From an uncultured Oscillospiraceae bacterium (lineage in GTDB: Bacteria; Bacillota; Clostridia; Oscillospirales; Oscillospiraceae), in the NCBI GenBank assembly GCA_934546685.1, contig CAKTEB010000023.1, positions 1-29,987 of the forward strand: a stretch of 29,987 nucleotides of DNA. Direction: 5' to 3'. Shown here piece after piece: positions 16,422 to 24,286 of the stretch. The translations under genes were made by a program, and so were the position numbers. How positions within the stretch are numbered: position 1 is the stretch's first letter; every line of letters begins with the position of its first letter. A model generated the notes under the pieces. It saw only the letters and a program-made list of their open reading frames with translations. It made no database searches and was not told the origin of the DNA.

Positions 16422-17294
16422 ATGAGCTTTTCATTGCTGACGCAGATCACAGAGCGCTGTGAAAGCCAGAACAAGGCATTTTGGCAGGTGATCCGGGAGG
16501 CGGACTGTCAGGAGCGGGACGTGAGCCCGGAGACTTCCTTTGCGGATATGCGCCGAATGTATCAGGCCATGGCCCAGGCGGATCGGGACTATGACCCGGA
16601 GCTCCGGTCCGAAAGCGGCATGGCCGGAGGAGACGGAGCAAAATTCTCCGCCTACCGGCTCCGAGAGAACCGGCTGCTGGGAGATTATCTCACGGAGGTC
16701 ATGGAGCGGGCGCTCAAGATGGCGGAGTCCAACGCCTGCATGAAGCGGATCGTGGCGGCGCCCACCGCGGGCTCCTGCGGGGTGATCCCGGCGGTGCTTT
16801 TAAGCTATGCCTCCTGCCGGGAGGTCACTGAGGACCGGCTGGTAGAGGCGCTGTTTGTGGCGGCGGGCATCGGCGAGGTCATCGCCTCCAGCGCCAGCAT
16901 TGCGGGGGCTGAGGGAGGCTGTCAGGCGGAGATCGGCTCCGCCAGCGCCATGGCCGCCGGGGCCCTGTGCTATCTGGAGGGCGGCGGCTGTGAGGAGATC
17001 TGCCACGGGGCGGCCCTGGCCCTCAAAAGCCTGTTGGGTCTCACCTGCGACCCGGTGGCGGGACTGGTGGAGGTGCCCTGTATCAAGCGCAATGCCTCCG
17101 GCGCGGTGAATGCGGTGGTGGCCTCTCAGATGGCTATGTCCGGCATCCGCAGCGCCATCCCCCCGGATGAGGTCATCGATTCCATGCGGCGCATCGGACA
17201 TCTGCTGCCCGCCTGCCTTCGGGAGACCGGCCAGGAGGGCCTGGCCACCACGCCTACAGCCCTTAGAATTCAGAATATGCTGAAGGAACAATAA
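16422..17294 (+). CDS. sdaAA: L-serine dehydratase, iron-sulfur-dependent, alpha subunit
   Basis: Catalytic subunit with an oxygen-sensitive [4Fe-4S] cluster that serves as Lewis acid in serine dehydration, typical of anaerobic Firmicutes with a two-subunit enzyme. The 290 residues carry the family segments APTAGSCGVIPAVL (Cys119), GAEGGCQAEIGSASAMAAGA (Cys167) and TCDPVAGLVEVPCIKRN (Cys209, Cys220), which supply the cluster ligands. The start is the ATG at 16422, preceded by GGGGTGAGGA, four bases after the sdaAB stop. The gene is followed by a hairpin that likely serves both converging genes. Confidence 0.95.
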   Translation: MSFSLLTQITERCESQNKAFWQVIREADCQERDVSPETSFADMRRMYQAMAQADRDYDPELRSESGMAGGDGAKFSAYRLRENRLLGDYLTEVMERALKMAESNACMKRIVAAPTAGSCGVIPAVLLSYASCREVTEDRLVEALFVAAGIGEVIASSASIAGAEGGCQAEIGSASAMAAGALCYLEGGGCEEICHGAALALKSLLGLTCDPVAGLVEVPCIKRNASGAVNAVVASQMAMSGIRSAIPPDEVIDSMRRIGHLLPACLRETGQEGLATTPTALRIQNMLKEQ

Positions 17295-17299
17295 ATACA

Positions 17300-17334
17300 C
17301 TGCGCCCATGAGCATTTTCAGCACATGGGCGCAG
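17300..17334. terminator. Probable bidirectional terminator between sdaAA and the cupin gene
   Basis: Perfect 11-bp stem (17300-17310 with 17324-17334) and a 13-base loop between two converging genes. It is followed by CGCATTTAT on the plus strand and by TGTATTTATTG on the minus strand, so the U-tracts are imperfect. Confidence 0.6.
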
Positions 17335-17364
17335 CGCATTTATAAAGAGGGGGAAAGGAAAAAA

Positions 17365-18102
17365 TCAGAGTGCGTTGTACTGCTCGTCGGTGACGGCCTC
17401 CAGCCACTCGTTGGAGGTGTTTTCACCGGGGACCTCCACGGCCAGATGGCTGAACCAGGAGTCCTTCTTGGCGCCGTGCCAATGCTTGACACCGGCGGGA
17501 ATGGTCACCACGTCGCCGGGCTTCATGCTCTGGGCGGGCTTGCCCTCCTCCTGATACCAGCCCTCGCCGTCCACGCAGACCAGCAGCTGTCCGCCGCCCT
17601 TGGCGGCGTGGTGGATGTGCCAGTTGTTCCGGCAGCCGGACTCAAAGGTCACGTTGGCGATGAATACGGTCTTGCTTCCGTCGGTCAGAGGATTGAGATA
17701 GCTCTTGCCGATGAAGTACTTGGCATAAGCGGTGTTCTCCTGGCCCAGGCCGAAGAAGCCGCCGTGGGATTCGGGACCGGTGTCGTCGGCATAGACCTCC
17801 TTCGCCATCCGGAAGGCGGCCCAAGCGTTGGGCCAGCCGGCGTAAAAGGCGATATGGGTCAGGATCTCGGCCATCTCTGTCTTAGTGACGCCGTTGTTCC
17901 GGGCACTCTGGAGATGATACTGGAGGGAGCTGTCCACAATGCCCTTGCCGATGAGGGCGGAGATGGTCACCACGGAGCGGAGCTTCAGGGAGAGCTTGTC
18001 CTCCCGGGACCAGACCTCACCAAAGAGCACGTCGTCATTGAGCTGGGCAAATTTCGGGGCGAATTCCCCCAGGGCGTCATGGCCCGCAGTCTGCTTTACC
18101 AT
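17365..18102 (-). CDS. Carboxymuconolactone decarboxylase-like/cupin fusion protein
   Basis: A 245-residue cytoplasmic protein with two domains. Residues 20-105 resemble the carboxymuconolactone decarboxylase/AhpD-like helical fold (LRSVVTISALIGKG, LQYHLQSARNNGVTKTEMAE, HIAFYAGWPNAWAAF). No Cys-x-x-Cys of AhpD is seen. Residues 140-230 form a cupin with the metal-site pattern WHIHHA (His162, 164, 165), GDGEG-like VDGEGWYQEEG, and PAGVKHWHG (His207, 209). Such fusions are often annotated as quinone- or oxidative-stress-linked, but their reaction is not established. The site AGGAGG lies eight bases before the ATG. The divergent LysR gene and the palindromes between them suggest control by that regulator. 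Confidence 0.9.
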   Translation of the reverse strand: MVKQTAGHDALGEFAPKFAQLNDDVLFGEVWSREDKLSLKLRSVVTISALIGKGIVDSSLQYHLQSARNNGVTKTEMAEILTHIAFYAGWPNAWAAFRMAKEVYADDTGPESHGGFFGLGQENTAYAKYFIGKSYLNPLTDGSKTVFIANVTFESGCRNNWHIHHAAKGGGQLLVCVDGEGWYQEEGKPAQSMKPGDVVTIPAGVKHWHGAKKDSWFSHLAVEVPGENTSNEWLEAVTDEQYNAL

Positions 18103-18124
18103 AGATAGAACCTCCTATAGTCTG

Positions 18125-18163
18125 GGCGGAAGATCCGCCGGAGTTTTATATAGTTCTCTATAT
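18125..18163. promoter_or_regulatory. Palindromes in the divergent LysR/cupin intergenic region
   Basis: ATATAG-TTCT-CTATAT (18148-18163) is a perfect 6+6 palindrome of 16 bases, overlapping a TATAAA -10 candidate of the minus-strand gene (18145-18150). GGCGGA-AGA-TCCGCC (18125-18139) lies in its leader. The first has the size and AT-rich symmetry of a LysR-family operator. Confidence 0.55.
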
Positions 18164-18183
18164 TGATTGTATCCGGGGAGCCG

Positions 18184-18212
18184 TTGACAGGGAAGAACCA
18201 ATATGGTAATAT
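18184..18212 (+). promoter_or_regulatory. Promoter of the LysR gene with downstream inverted repeat
   Basis: TTGACA (18184-18189), a 17-base spacer and TAATAT (18207-18212). Directly downstream, CGTATT (18213-18218) and AATACG (18230-18235) form an inverted repeat over the expected transcription start, which would suit autoregulation. Confidence 0.7.
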
Positions 18213-18252
18213 CGTATTAACTAATATGCAATACGAAAGGAAGAAAACACCC

Positions 18253-19143
18253 ATGTATGACCCTTTGCTTACCACCTTTGTCTGTGTGGCGGACTGCGGC
18301 AGCTTCAACCGGGCGGCGGAAAAGCTCTATATCTCCCCGCCCTCGGTGATGAAGCAGGTAAACAGCCTGGAAAAGCGGCTCCAGCTCCAGCTGCTGGAGC
18401 GCACCAACCAGGGCATCCATCTCACAGCGGCGGGAAAGGTGATCTACCGGCGGGCGCGGTTTCTGTTTTCCTACAGTGAGGAGGCGCTGCGGGAGGCCCG
18501 GCAGGCGGAGCTCCGGGAAAAATCCGTATTCTCCATCGGAAGCTCGCTGCTGAACCCCTGCAAGCCCTTTATGGATCTGTGGGAGAAGGTCAGCGGCCAG
18601 TTTCCTGGCTACCGGCTCCATGTGACCCCCTTTGAGGACGAGCATCAGGGCATCCTGTCAGAGATCGCCGCATTGGGGGATAAATTCGATTTCCTGGTGG
18701 GCGTCTGCGATTCGGCCCTGTGGCTGGATCGGTGCCATTTCCTGCCCCTGGGGCAGTTCCAGCACTGTGTGGCCCTGTCTCGGAGCCACCCTCTGGCGGA
18801 TCGAAAAAAACTGACCCTGGAGGAACTCCGGGGCCAGCGGCTGATGATGGTGCGGCAGGGGGATTCTAAGGTGGTGGACGCTATCCGGGCGGAGGTGCGG
18901 AAATACCCGGAGATCGAGATCGAGGACACCGCCCAGTTTTATGATATCGAGGTCTTCAACCGCTGCGAGCAGACCATGGCGGTGATGCTGACCACGGAGT
19001 GCTGGAAGGATGTGCATCCGGCGCTGGTGACCATCCCTATGGACTGGGACTTCCCAATCCCCTACGGGCTCCTGTATCCCATGGAGCCCAGGCCGGAGGT
19101 AAGGCGGCTGGTGGATGCGGTGGCCCAGCTGGTAAAGGACTGA
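18253..19143 (+). CDS. LysR-family transcriptional regulator, divergent from the cupin gene
   Basis: DNA-binding regulator of 296 residues. Residues 1-60 form the winged helix-turn-helix (LTTFVCVADCGSFNRAAEKL, then YISPPSVMKQVNSLEKRLQ), ending with LLERTNQGIHLTAAG. The rest is the two-lobe ligand-binding domain of the family, here of unknown effector. The start is the ATG at 18253, with AAAGGAAG about nine bases upstream; the frame continues further up but runs through its own promoter. Its position back-to-back with the cupin fusion gene suggests it controls that gene. Confidence 0.92.
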   Translation: MYDPLLTTFVCVADCGSFNRAAEKLYISPPSVMKQVNSLEKRLQLQLLERTNQGIHLTAAGKVIYRRARFLFSYSEEALREARQAELREKSVFSIGSSLLNPCKPFMDLWEKVSGQFPGYRLHVTPFEDEHQGILSEIAALGDKFDFLVGVCDSALWLDRCHFLPLGQFQHCVALSRSHPLADRKKLTLEELRGQRLMMVRQGDSKVVDAIRAEVRKYPEIEIEDTAQFYDIEVFNRCEQTMAVMLTTECWKDVHPALVTIPMDWDFPIPYGLLYPMEPRPEVRRLVDAVAQLVKD

Positions 19144-19152
19144 CAGGCGAGG

Positions 19153-19629
19153 TTATCGCTCCTGGATCTCCTTGCCGCTCATGTGCTCGATCTCGATTTC
19201 GAAGATCTGCGTGGCCTTCCCCAGCCGGGCGATCTCCTCATCTACCAGGGCCTCGCTGGGGTAGTATTTTATGGCCACCTGCTTGAGCAGGGCCATGGCC
19301 CTTTGTCCGTCCTCCACCAGATGACACCGGCCAAAGACCACGGTGCTCTGGAGATAGGGGGCCCAGGCTTCCAACCGGACGGTCTCGTTTCCGTAGACCG
19401 TGAAGCAGACCTTGTCGCAGGACTTTATGGCGTCGATCTTATGGCCCGCCCGGGCCCCGTGAAAGTAGATCCGCTGGGCCTCCGGGTCATAGCAGTAATT
19501 GACGGGGATCGCGTAGGGATAGCCGTCGTCGCCGTTTACGGCCAGAACGCCCCGGCGGCTTTTTTGCAGCAGCGCCTGAGCCGCGGCCGGATCGATCTCA
19601 TTTTTCTTTCTGCGCATTGCTCGAAACAT
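19153..19629 (-). CDS. Pyridoxamine 5'-phosphate oxidase-fold flavoprotein (NimA-like)
   Basis: A 158-residue split-barrel protein of the flavin-binding PNPOx-like group, related to the Nim proteins of gut anaerobes. Visible family segments are RRGVLAVNGDDGYPYAIPVNYCYD, RIYFHGARAGHKIDAIK and KVCFTVYGNETVRLEAW. Members bind FMN or similar cofactors; the natural substrate is unknown. The start at 19629 (MFRAMRRKK) is chosen since GGGAG sits eight bases before it; six more residues precede it in frame. It lies tail-to-tail with the LysR gene nine bases away and 54 bases after the chimeric lipoprotein gene, with no clear terminator between, so it may share its transcript. Confidence 0.85.
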   Translation of the reverse strand: MFRAMRRKKNEIDPAAAQALLQKSRRGVLAVNGDDGYPYAIPVNYCYDPEAQRIYFHGARAGHKIDAIKSCDKVCFTVYGNETVRLEAWAPYLQSTVVFGRCHLVEDGQRAMALLKQVAIKYYPSEALVDEEIARLGKATQIFEIEIEHMSGKEIQER

Positions 19630-19683
19630 ATTGCTTTCTCCCATCATTCGGTTTGGCCGGAGGCATTCTCTGCATCCGTGATA

Positions 19684-20976
19684 TCATTCAGGAATACTAT
19701 AGTATACGTTCCCGTACTTCTCCGTGTGGACAAACCTGCCGTAATCTAAAACACGCTTTACGGTGCCGTCCCTGCACACGATCCGGTATACCACCCGGTC
19801 AATGTCCTTTTTCCGCTTGATCTGGCTGGAAATGTCCCGCTCGATGACCTTCAGATCCTTGTAGTAGGCCTTGCGGCTCTTGAAGCCGGTCAGGGCGTCC
19901 CGCTCCAGATCGGAGAGCTGGGAATGGATCTCCATGTAGTTCTCCAGGGAGCTGACCAGGCTGTTGGTGCCCAGGCCGAAGTTCATTCGAGCGGAGGCGC
20001 TGACATCCTCAGCCGTCTCGGAGAAGAAGTCGTTGGGGATCAGACCGTCGGTGTACAGGCGGTTCATGAACTTCAGATAGATCTTCATGTTGTCGTCGGT
20101 AAGGCTGTAGACCGCCTTGCCGTCCTGAATGGTAAAGGGCGCGCCGGTGAACTGCATCTCGCCGAAGTACAGGTTGAGGCCGTAGGCCAGATCCAGCACC
20201 AGGCCGTCGGTGGAGCTCACCTCAAAGAGGGCGTTCTTCTCAGACTTGGCCCTTTGAAGGTAGTCATACAGATCGTCAAAGGTCTTGTGGGTATCCATAC
20301 CGAATTCATCCAGCCAGTCCTTCCGGAGCACGGGCCCGATGACCTCCTGTCCTACCTCTGGGGTCAGGGCGCAGAGGGTGGGCATATAGCCGGAGTCGGT
20401 GTAGGCCTGCATCAGGGAGTTGGTGTTCTTGTTGAGATAAGCCCAGTAGTTGGGGCACTTTTCAGGCACCACATCCGCGAGATCCTGGATGATATCCTGC
20501 TCCACGGCGGCCTCCAGGCCGGCGGTGAAGCTGCTCATACCGTTGATGATGTCGCAGTAGTCACCGGCGGCGATCATCAGATTGAAGTTGTCCTGCTCGG
20601 CGGCGCCGTTGGCCGTGGTAAAGTCAAAGTGGATGTTGGTGACCTCCTGGAGGGTATCCAGCACCAGCAGCCCCTCCATGGTGTCAACGTTGATGACCTC
20701 AGGGGCGAAGGGGGCGTAGCACATCCAGTAGGTGTAGGTGAGGCCCTCCGCAGAGATGGGCAGGGTGCAGCTGGGGCCAGCAGGCTCCGCCGCGGAGTCC
20801 TCCTCAGCGGAAGGGGCTGCGGGGGCAGCGCTGGGGACGAACAGATCGTCCGACTTGGCCTTCGTGCTGTCCTCTGCCTGAGGTGCGGAGGCGGAGGCCG
20901 CCGACGCCGTGGAGGCTGCGTTTCCGCAGCCGGCGAGCAGACCTGCCAGCAGACACAGCGCCAGAAGGGCAGACAC
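19684..20976 (-). CDS. Truncated solute-binding lipoprotein fused to a PAS/GGDEF-like tail (chimera)
   Basis: The first part is a solute-binding lipoprotein: hydrophobic leader with lipobox LAGC, an Ala/Ser/Glu linker, then TYTYWMCYAPFAPEV and FNLMIAAGDYCDIINGM, akin to FNVMVAGGDYPD of the lipoprotein at 6187. The similarity stops near LENYMEIHSQL (about residue 355), where the paralogue continues for some 250 residues. The last 70 residues instead contain LERDALTGFKSRKAYYKDL, which resembles the start of a GGDEF domain, and VYRIVCRDGTVKRVLDYGRF, typical of the C-terminal half of a PAS_3 fold. No membrane helix separates the parts, so a signalling domain would be outside the cell. The GTG at 20976 follows AAGGAG by seven bases; a GTG at 21039 would add a basic stretch but lacks a site. 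Possibly a non-functional recombinant. Confidence 0.75.
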   Translation of the reverse strand: MSALLALCLLAGLLAGCGNAASTASAASASAPQAEDSTKAKSDDLFVPSAAPAAPSAEEDSAAEPAGPSCTLPISAEGLTYTYWMCYAPFAPEVINVDTMEGLLVLDTLQEVTNIHFDFTTANGAAEQDNFNLMIAAGDYCDIINGMSSFTAGLEAAVEQDIIQDLADVVPEKCPNYWAYLNKNTNSLMQAYTDSGYMPTLCALTPEVGQEVIGPVLRKDWLDEFGMDTHKTFDDLYDYLQRAKSEKNALFEVSSTDGLVLDLAYGLNLYFGEMQFTGAPFTIQDGKAVYSLTDDNMKIYLKFMNRLYTDGLIPNDFFSETAEDVSASARMNFGLGTNSLVSSLENYMEIHSQLSDLERDALTGFKSRKAYYKDLKVIERDISSQIKRKKDIDRVVYRIVCRDGTVKRVLDYGRFVHTEKYGNVYYSIPE

Positions 20977-21060
20977 AAGGTTTCTCCTTCCAAAAGATTT
21001 GTTTATACGTCCGCAGCAGGATGATCTGGTCAGGATCACTGCGTGGTACGAACCAACTGC

Positions 21061-21089
21061 ATTGTACCATACAAGTGCTTTGGCAACAA
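21061..21089 (-). promoter_or_regulatory. Promoter of the chimeric lipoprotein gene
   Basis: On the minus strand TTGTTG (21084-21089), a 17-base spacer and TACAAT (21061-21066), with a TG one base before the -10 (extended -10). Confidence 0.65.
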
Positions 21090-21125
21090 TATCCGATCTT
21101 GCGCTTCGTATATCCGATTTTGCGC
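21089..21125 (-). promoter_or_regulatory. Direct repeats with 21-bp period abutting the -35 box
   Basis: Two 16-base copies, ATATCCGATCTTGCGC (21089-21104) and ATATCCGATTTTGCGC (21110-21125), differ at one base and start 21 bases apart, two helical turns. They lie immediately upstream of the -35 box of the minus-strand gene. The geometry is that of an activator site of the kind used by LytTR or OmpR-type response regulators; the actual regulator is unknown. Confidence 0.8.
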
Positions 21126-21215
21126 ACGGCCCCCTTGGTCACACCGACGACACACGGATCCCTTAAAATGACCATAGGCGGAGGGCCGCCGGAAACTGTG
21201 CTAGGGGGGAAGCCT

Positions 21216-23207
21216 ATGAGGCGGAAAACAAGCGCAATGCTCCTGTTGGGAATGGTATGCGCGATGCTGTCAGGCTGCCGGGGCGGGGGATCATATGTGA
21301 AACCAGCGGGATCTGAGACCGGTGCGGCGGACAGCCTCGCGGGCCTGACACTTACCCGGACGGAGGCCGCGGAATGGCAGGGCCGGGTGCTGGATGCCAA
21401 CGGGAATGGCCGAATGATCCTTCTGCAGGGGGACGGCGGCTATCAGGTGGAACTGGTTAATGAGCAAGGAGAGACAGCGCGGGAGATCTCCATCTCCTGC
21501 CCGGAGGGCGTTGCCCTGGGAGCGGTGGAAACGATGAATGGCGAGCTGTATTTGGCGGGCAGTGACGGCCATGCCGTCCGGGTCTACAGCTTAGATAAAC
21601 AGGGGAATCTAACGCAAACTGTCATCTGCGATAGGGGACAAACTGTTTTTGATCTGGCTTTTGACAGTCAAGGAGGCTGCTATCTGCTGGTGGGCGATTT
21701 GGTGGAGAATCCGCTGTTCGGCTCCAGCTATCGGGAGAATACCCAGGTGATCTTCATGGGCACGGACGGAGAGGTTACAGCGCTAGCGGCGGATACGGAC
21801 ACGGAGCGCATGTTTGCCCTGGCGGAGACCGAGGACGGGGCCGTGTGGATGCTCACCAATCAGGTGACCACTGAGGAGACCTGGGTGTGCGTCTATGCCC
21901 TGGCGCGGGGGACGGCGGAGCAAAAGGACAGCTTCCTCATGGCCCAGGCACGGCTCCTGTCCGGGATGGGCGGCGGTTGGTATCTCTCCACAGATTCGGA
22001 TCTCTATGCCTACGACCCGGCGACCCAGACGCTGACGTATCTAGCGAAGTGGGTGAACTGGGGCGTCAACGGCGCGGCGGTGCGGGGCGGAAGTTTTCTG
22101 TCGGCGGAGCATGTCCTCCTGTGGGGTGACCAGATGACCTGGCGGCTTTCCCCCAGAGCGGAGCGCGGCGATACCGTCACCCTGCGGGTGGGGGTGCTGG
22201 AACCCTTTGAACTGCCGGTGGAGGAGATCCTGAACTTTCAGTCCGCCTATCCGGAGTATCAGGTCGAAACGGTGAGCTTCCAGGATCAAAACGCGCTGAA
22301 CCTGGCCATTGTCTCCGGGGAGACCTTAGATATCCTGCAGATCGACGAGCTGGATCCCACGCGCTATGAGGAAAACGGCCTGTTCCTGGAGCTGAGTGAC
22401 CGATTGGCTGGGGACAGCGACCTGGGGAGCGGGGAGTTCTATACGGCGCTCTGGGACATGACCCGCCGGGACGGCGCACTCTATACCCTGATGACGGGCT
22501 TCACCATCCAGGGGCTCTATGGGCCCCAGGGAGCCTATGGGGAGGAAGTGTCCCTGCGCCTTGCGGAATTTCAGCAGGCGCTGGAGAGCACCCGCTTCTA
22601 TGAGACTACCGTTCGGGAGAACGCAGTGACCTGGCTTTGCTCCGTGGCGGGCTTTGACCGGGAGGGAGCGCTGTCTCAGGAGGGACAGGAAAATCTAGCG
22701 CAGCTTTTGGCGCTTTGCGGCGGGTTTGCGGCGGATTATGACCAGGTGGATTTCGAGATCCCCGGGGCAGAGCTGCTCTTTCAGTGGCTGAATCTCAGCA
22801 GCCTTCCGGCAGTGGAGGTGCTGATAAATCAGGGGGAGGCCCTGTGGCAGACGAAGGAAGTGGATGTTTGGGGCTATCCCACCGGAGCGGGGCTGGCCTT
22901 CACCTGTGACCGGAGCTATGGGATCCTGGCGGCCAGTGAGCACCAGGAAGGGGCCTGGGAGCTTCTCCGGTATCTGCTGCGCAGCGGAAATGAGGACAGC
23001 GGGATCCCCGTGCGGCGGCCTACAGGGATCCCGCTGCTGGATCGGCTGGTGAGCCAGGTGCGCTGTGAGGCACTGGGCTATGCGTCACCAATCCTGGGGA
23101 TCATCCAGGAGGAAGCGGCCCCCTGCTTTGCCGGGGACAAAACGCCGGAGGCCGCGGCGGAGGTGATCGCAAATCGGGTGCGCGTCTATGTGGGAGAGCA
23201 GCAGTAA
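21216..23207 (+). CDS. Lipoprotein with beta-propeller-like N-terminal and solute-binding C-terminal domain
   Basis: Predicted secreted lipoprotein of 663 residues. MRRK, a hydrophobic core and lipobox LSGC with Cys21 begin the protein; the start is the ATG at 21216 preceded by a G-rich site. Residues of about 40-310 show repeated blade-like strands ending in Trp/Tyr turns (for example DSQGGCYLLVGDLV, TEDGAVWMLTNQV and GGWYLSTDSDLYAYD), consistent with a WD40/YVTN-type propeller. Residues 318-663 are a family 1 solute-binding fold: TLRVGVLEPFELPVEEILNF, SGETLDILQIDELDP, and a C-terminal GYPTGAGLAFTCDRSYGI segment. Fusions of this type are seen in gut Clostridia. No permease is adjacent. It is divergent from the chimeric lipoprotein and a LysR gene follows. 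Confidence 0.85.
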   Translation: MRRKTSAMLLLGMVCAMLSGCRGGGSYVKPAGSETGAADSLAGLTLTRTEAAEWQGRVLDANGNGRMILLQGDGGYQVELVNEQGETAREISISCPEGVALGAVETMNGELYLAGSDGHAVRVYSLDKQGNLTQTVICDRGQTVFDLAFDSQGGCYLLVGDLVENPLFGSSYRENTQVIFMGTDGEVTALAADTDTERMFALAETEDGAVWMLTNQVTTEETWVCVYALARGTAEQKDSFLMAQARLLSGMGGGWYLSTDSDLYAYDPATQTLTYLAKWVNWGVNGAAVRGGSFLSAEHVLLWGDQMTWRLSPRAERGDTVTLRVGVLEPFELPVEEILNFQSAYPEYQVETVSFQDQNALNLAIVSGETLDILQIDELDPTRYEENGLFLELSDRLAGDSDLGSGEFYTALWDMTRRDGALYTLMTGFTIQGLYGPQGAYGEEVSLRLAEFQQALESTRFYETTVRENAVTWLCSVAGFDREGALSQEGQENLAQLLALCGGFAADYDQVDFEIPGAELLFQWLNLSSLPAVEVLINQGEALWQTKEVDVWGYPTGAGLAFTCDRSYGILAASEHQEGAWELLRYLLRSGNEDSGIPVRRPTGIPLLDRLVSQVRCEALGYASPILGIIQEEAAPCFAGDKTPEAAAEVIANRVRVYVGEQQ

Positions 23208-23266
23208 TGCTTTGCGGGATCCAGTGAGGTGCGGCTGGATTTCCTATGGTGTCGGGAGCGGAAACC

Positions 23267-23275
23267 TGCTATAAT
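23267..23275 (+). promoter_or_regulatory. Extended -10 promoter element of the second LysR gene
   Basis: TGCTATAAT, a consensus -10 (23270-23275) with the TGn extension. The -35 is weak, as is usual for extended -10 promoters. The LysR start codon lies 38 bases downstream. Confidence 0.6.
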
Positions 23276-23313
23276 GAACCTACGAAACGAAAGAACGGAT
23301 CGGAGGCCATGCC

Positions 23314-24210
23314 ATGGAGATCAGACAGCTTCGTTATTTTATCGCGGTGGCGGACACCCTGAATTTCAGCCGAGCGGCGGAGAGCGTTTATCTGTCCCAG
23401 TCGGCCCTGTCCCGGCAGATCATGGATCTGGAAAAAGAGGTGGGCCTGCCCCTCTTGCGCCGGAGTACCCGGCAGGTGGAGCTGACTGAGGCGGGAAAAG
23501 CCCTCCAGAAAAGCGCCAAGGAGCTGATCTCCCGGTGGGAAAAGATGCTGCCGGAGGTACGGAACCAGGTGGCGGAGGAGGCGCAGGCCCTGTCCCTGAC
23601 CATCGGCGTGGACGCCCGGGCCCTGGCAAAACCGGAGCGGCGAACGGACTTCCTTTCCGTGCTCTACGACCTGCGCCGGAGCTATCCGGGGCTGCGGGTG
23701 CTGGTGCGAAACCGGGACTACCAGGAGCTCATGAAGGGCCTGTCCGATGGAATCCTGGACTGTGCGCTGGTATTGGACCGGGAGCTGGAGCAGAAAAGTG
23801 ATTTCCAGCAGGAATCCTACGGCCAGGAGGAAATGGTGCTGGTGTTCCGCAGCGAAAATGCCCATCAGAATGGGGACCATGCGGACGTAATCACCAATCG
23901 GGGCCTGATTCTGGTGGATAAGGAGCCCCAGGGGCTGTATCATATCATCCATATCCTCAGTGACTTGCGCTTGGAGCCGCAGATTCGATTCTGCGAAAGC
24001 CTGGAGGATATGACCATGACCGTGGAAACCGGAGAGAGTGCGGCGATTCTGCCGGAATCCGTGGTGAATCGGCTGAATAACCCGGCGCTGCAAGTGCTGC
24101 ATTTGCCCAGCGAGCACACGAAGCTCACTCTGAGTTTGATTTGGACGAAAAACCAGACCAATCCGCTGATCCCGGTGCTCCGGGAGCGTCTGCGGAGCAT
24201 GGGACGATAA
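23314..24210 (+). CDS. LysR-family transcriptional regulator
   Basis: A 298-residue regulator. The N-terminal winged helix-turn-helix is near consensus: MEIRQLRYFIAVADTLNFSR, AAESVYLSQSALSRQIMDLE and then LLRRSTRQVELTEAG. A linker helix (about 60-88) leads to the periplasmic-binding-like effector domain. The effector is not identifiable. GGAGG lies seven bases before the ATG and the gene has its own extended -10. It is a single gene, bounded by the propeller lipoprotein upstream and a shared terminator downstream. Its target may be the CoA-transferase gene that converges on it or the lipoprotein upstream; the sequence does not decide. Confidence 0.94.
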   Translation: MEIRQLRYFIAVADTLNFSRAAESVYLSQSALSRQIMDLEKEVGLPLLRRSTRQVELTEAGKALQKSAKELISRWEKMLPEVRNQVAEEAQALSLTIGVDARALAKPERRTDFLSVLYDLRRSYPGLRVLVRNRDYQELMKGLSDGILDCALVLDRELEQKSDFQQESYGQEEMVLVFRSENAHQNGDHADVITNRGLILVDKEPQGLYHIIHILSDLRLEPQIRFCESLEDMTMTVETGESAAILPESVVNRLNNPALQVLHLPSEHTKLTLSLIWTKNQTNPLIPVLRERLRSMGR

Positions 24211-24215
24211 ATAGG

Positions 24216-24256
24216 AAGGACGGCTGCAAGGAGTGATGTGCAGCCGTCCTTTATAT
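24216..24256. terminator. Bidirectional terminator between LysR and CoA-transferase genes
   Basis: Perfect 13-bp stem (24216-24228 with 24239-24251), 10-base loop, followed by TATATA on the plus strand after TT and by CCTATTT on the minus strand. It separates two converging genes. Confidence 0.75.
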
Positions 24257-24286
24257 ATTCAATGGCGGTTGCCATTAAAAGTGAAC

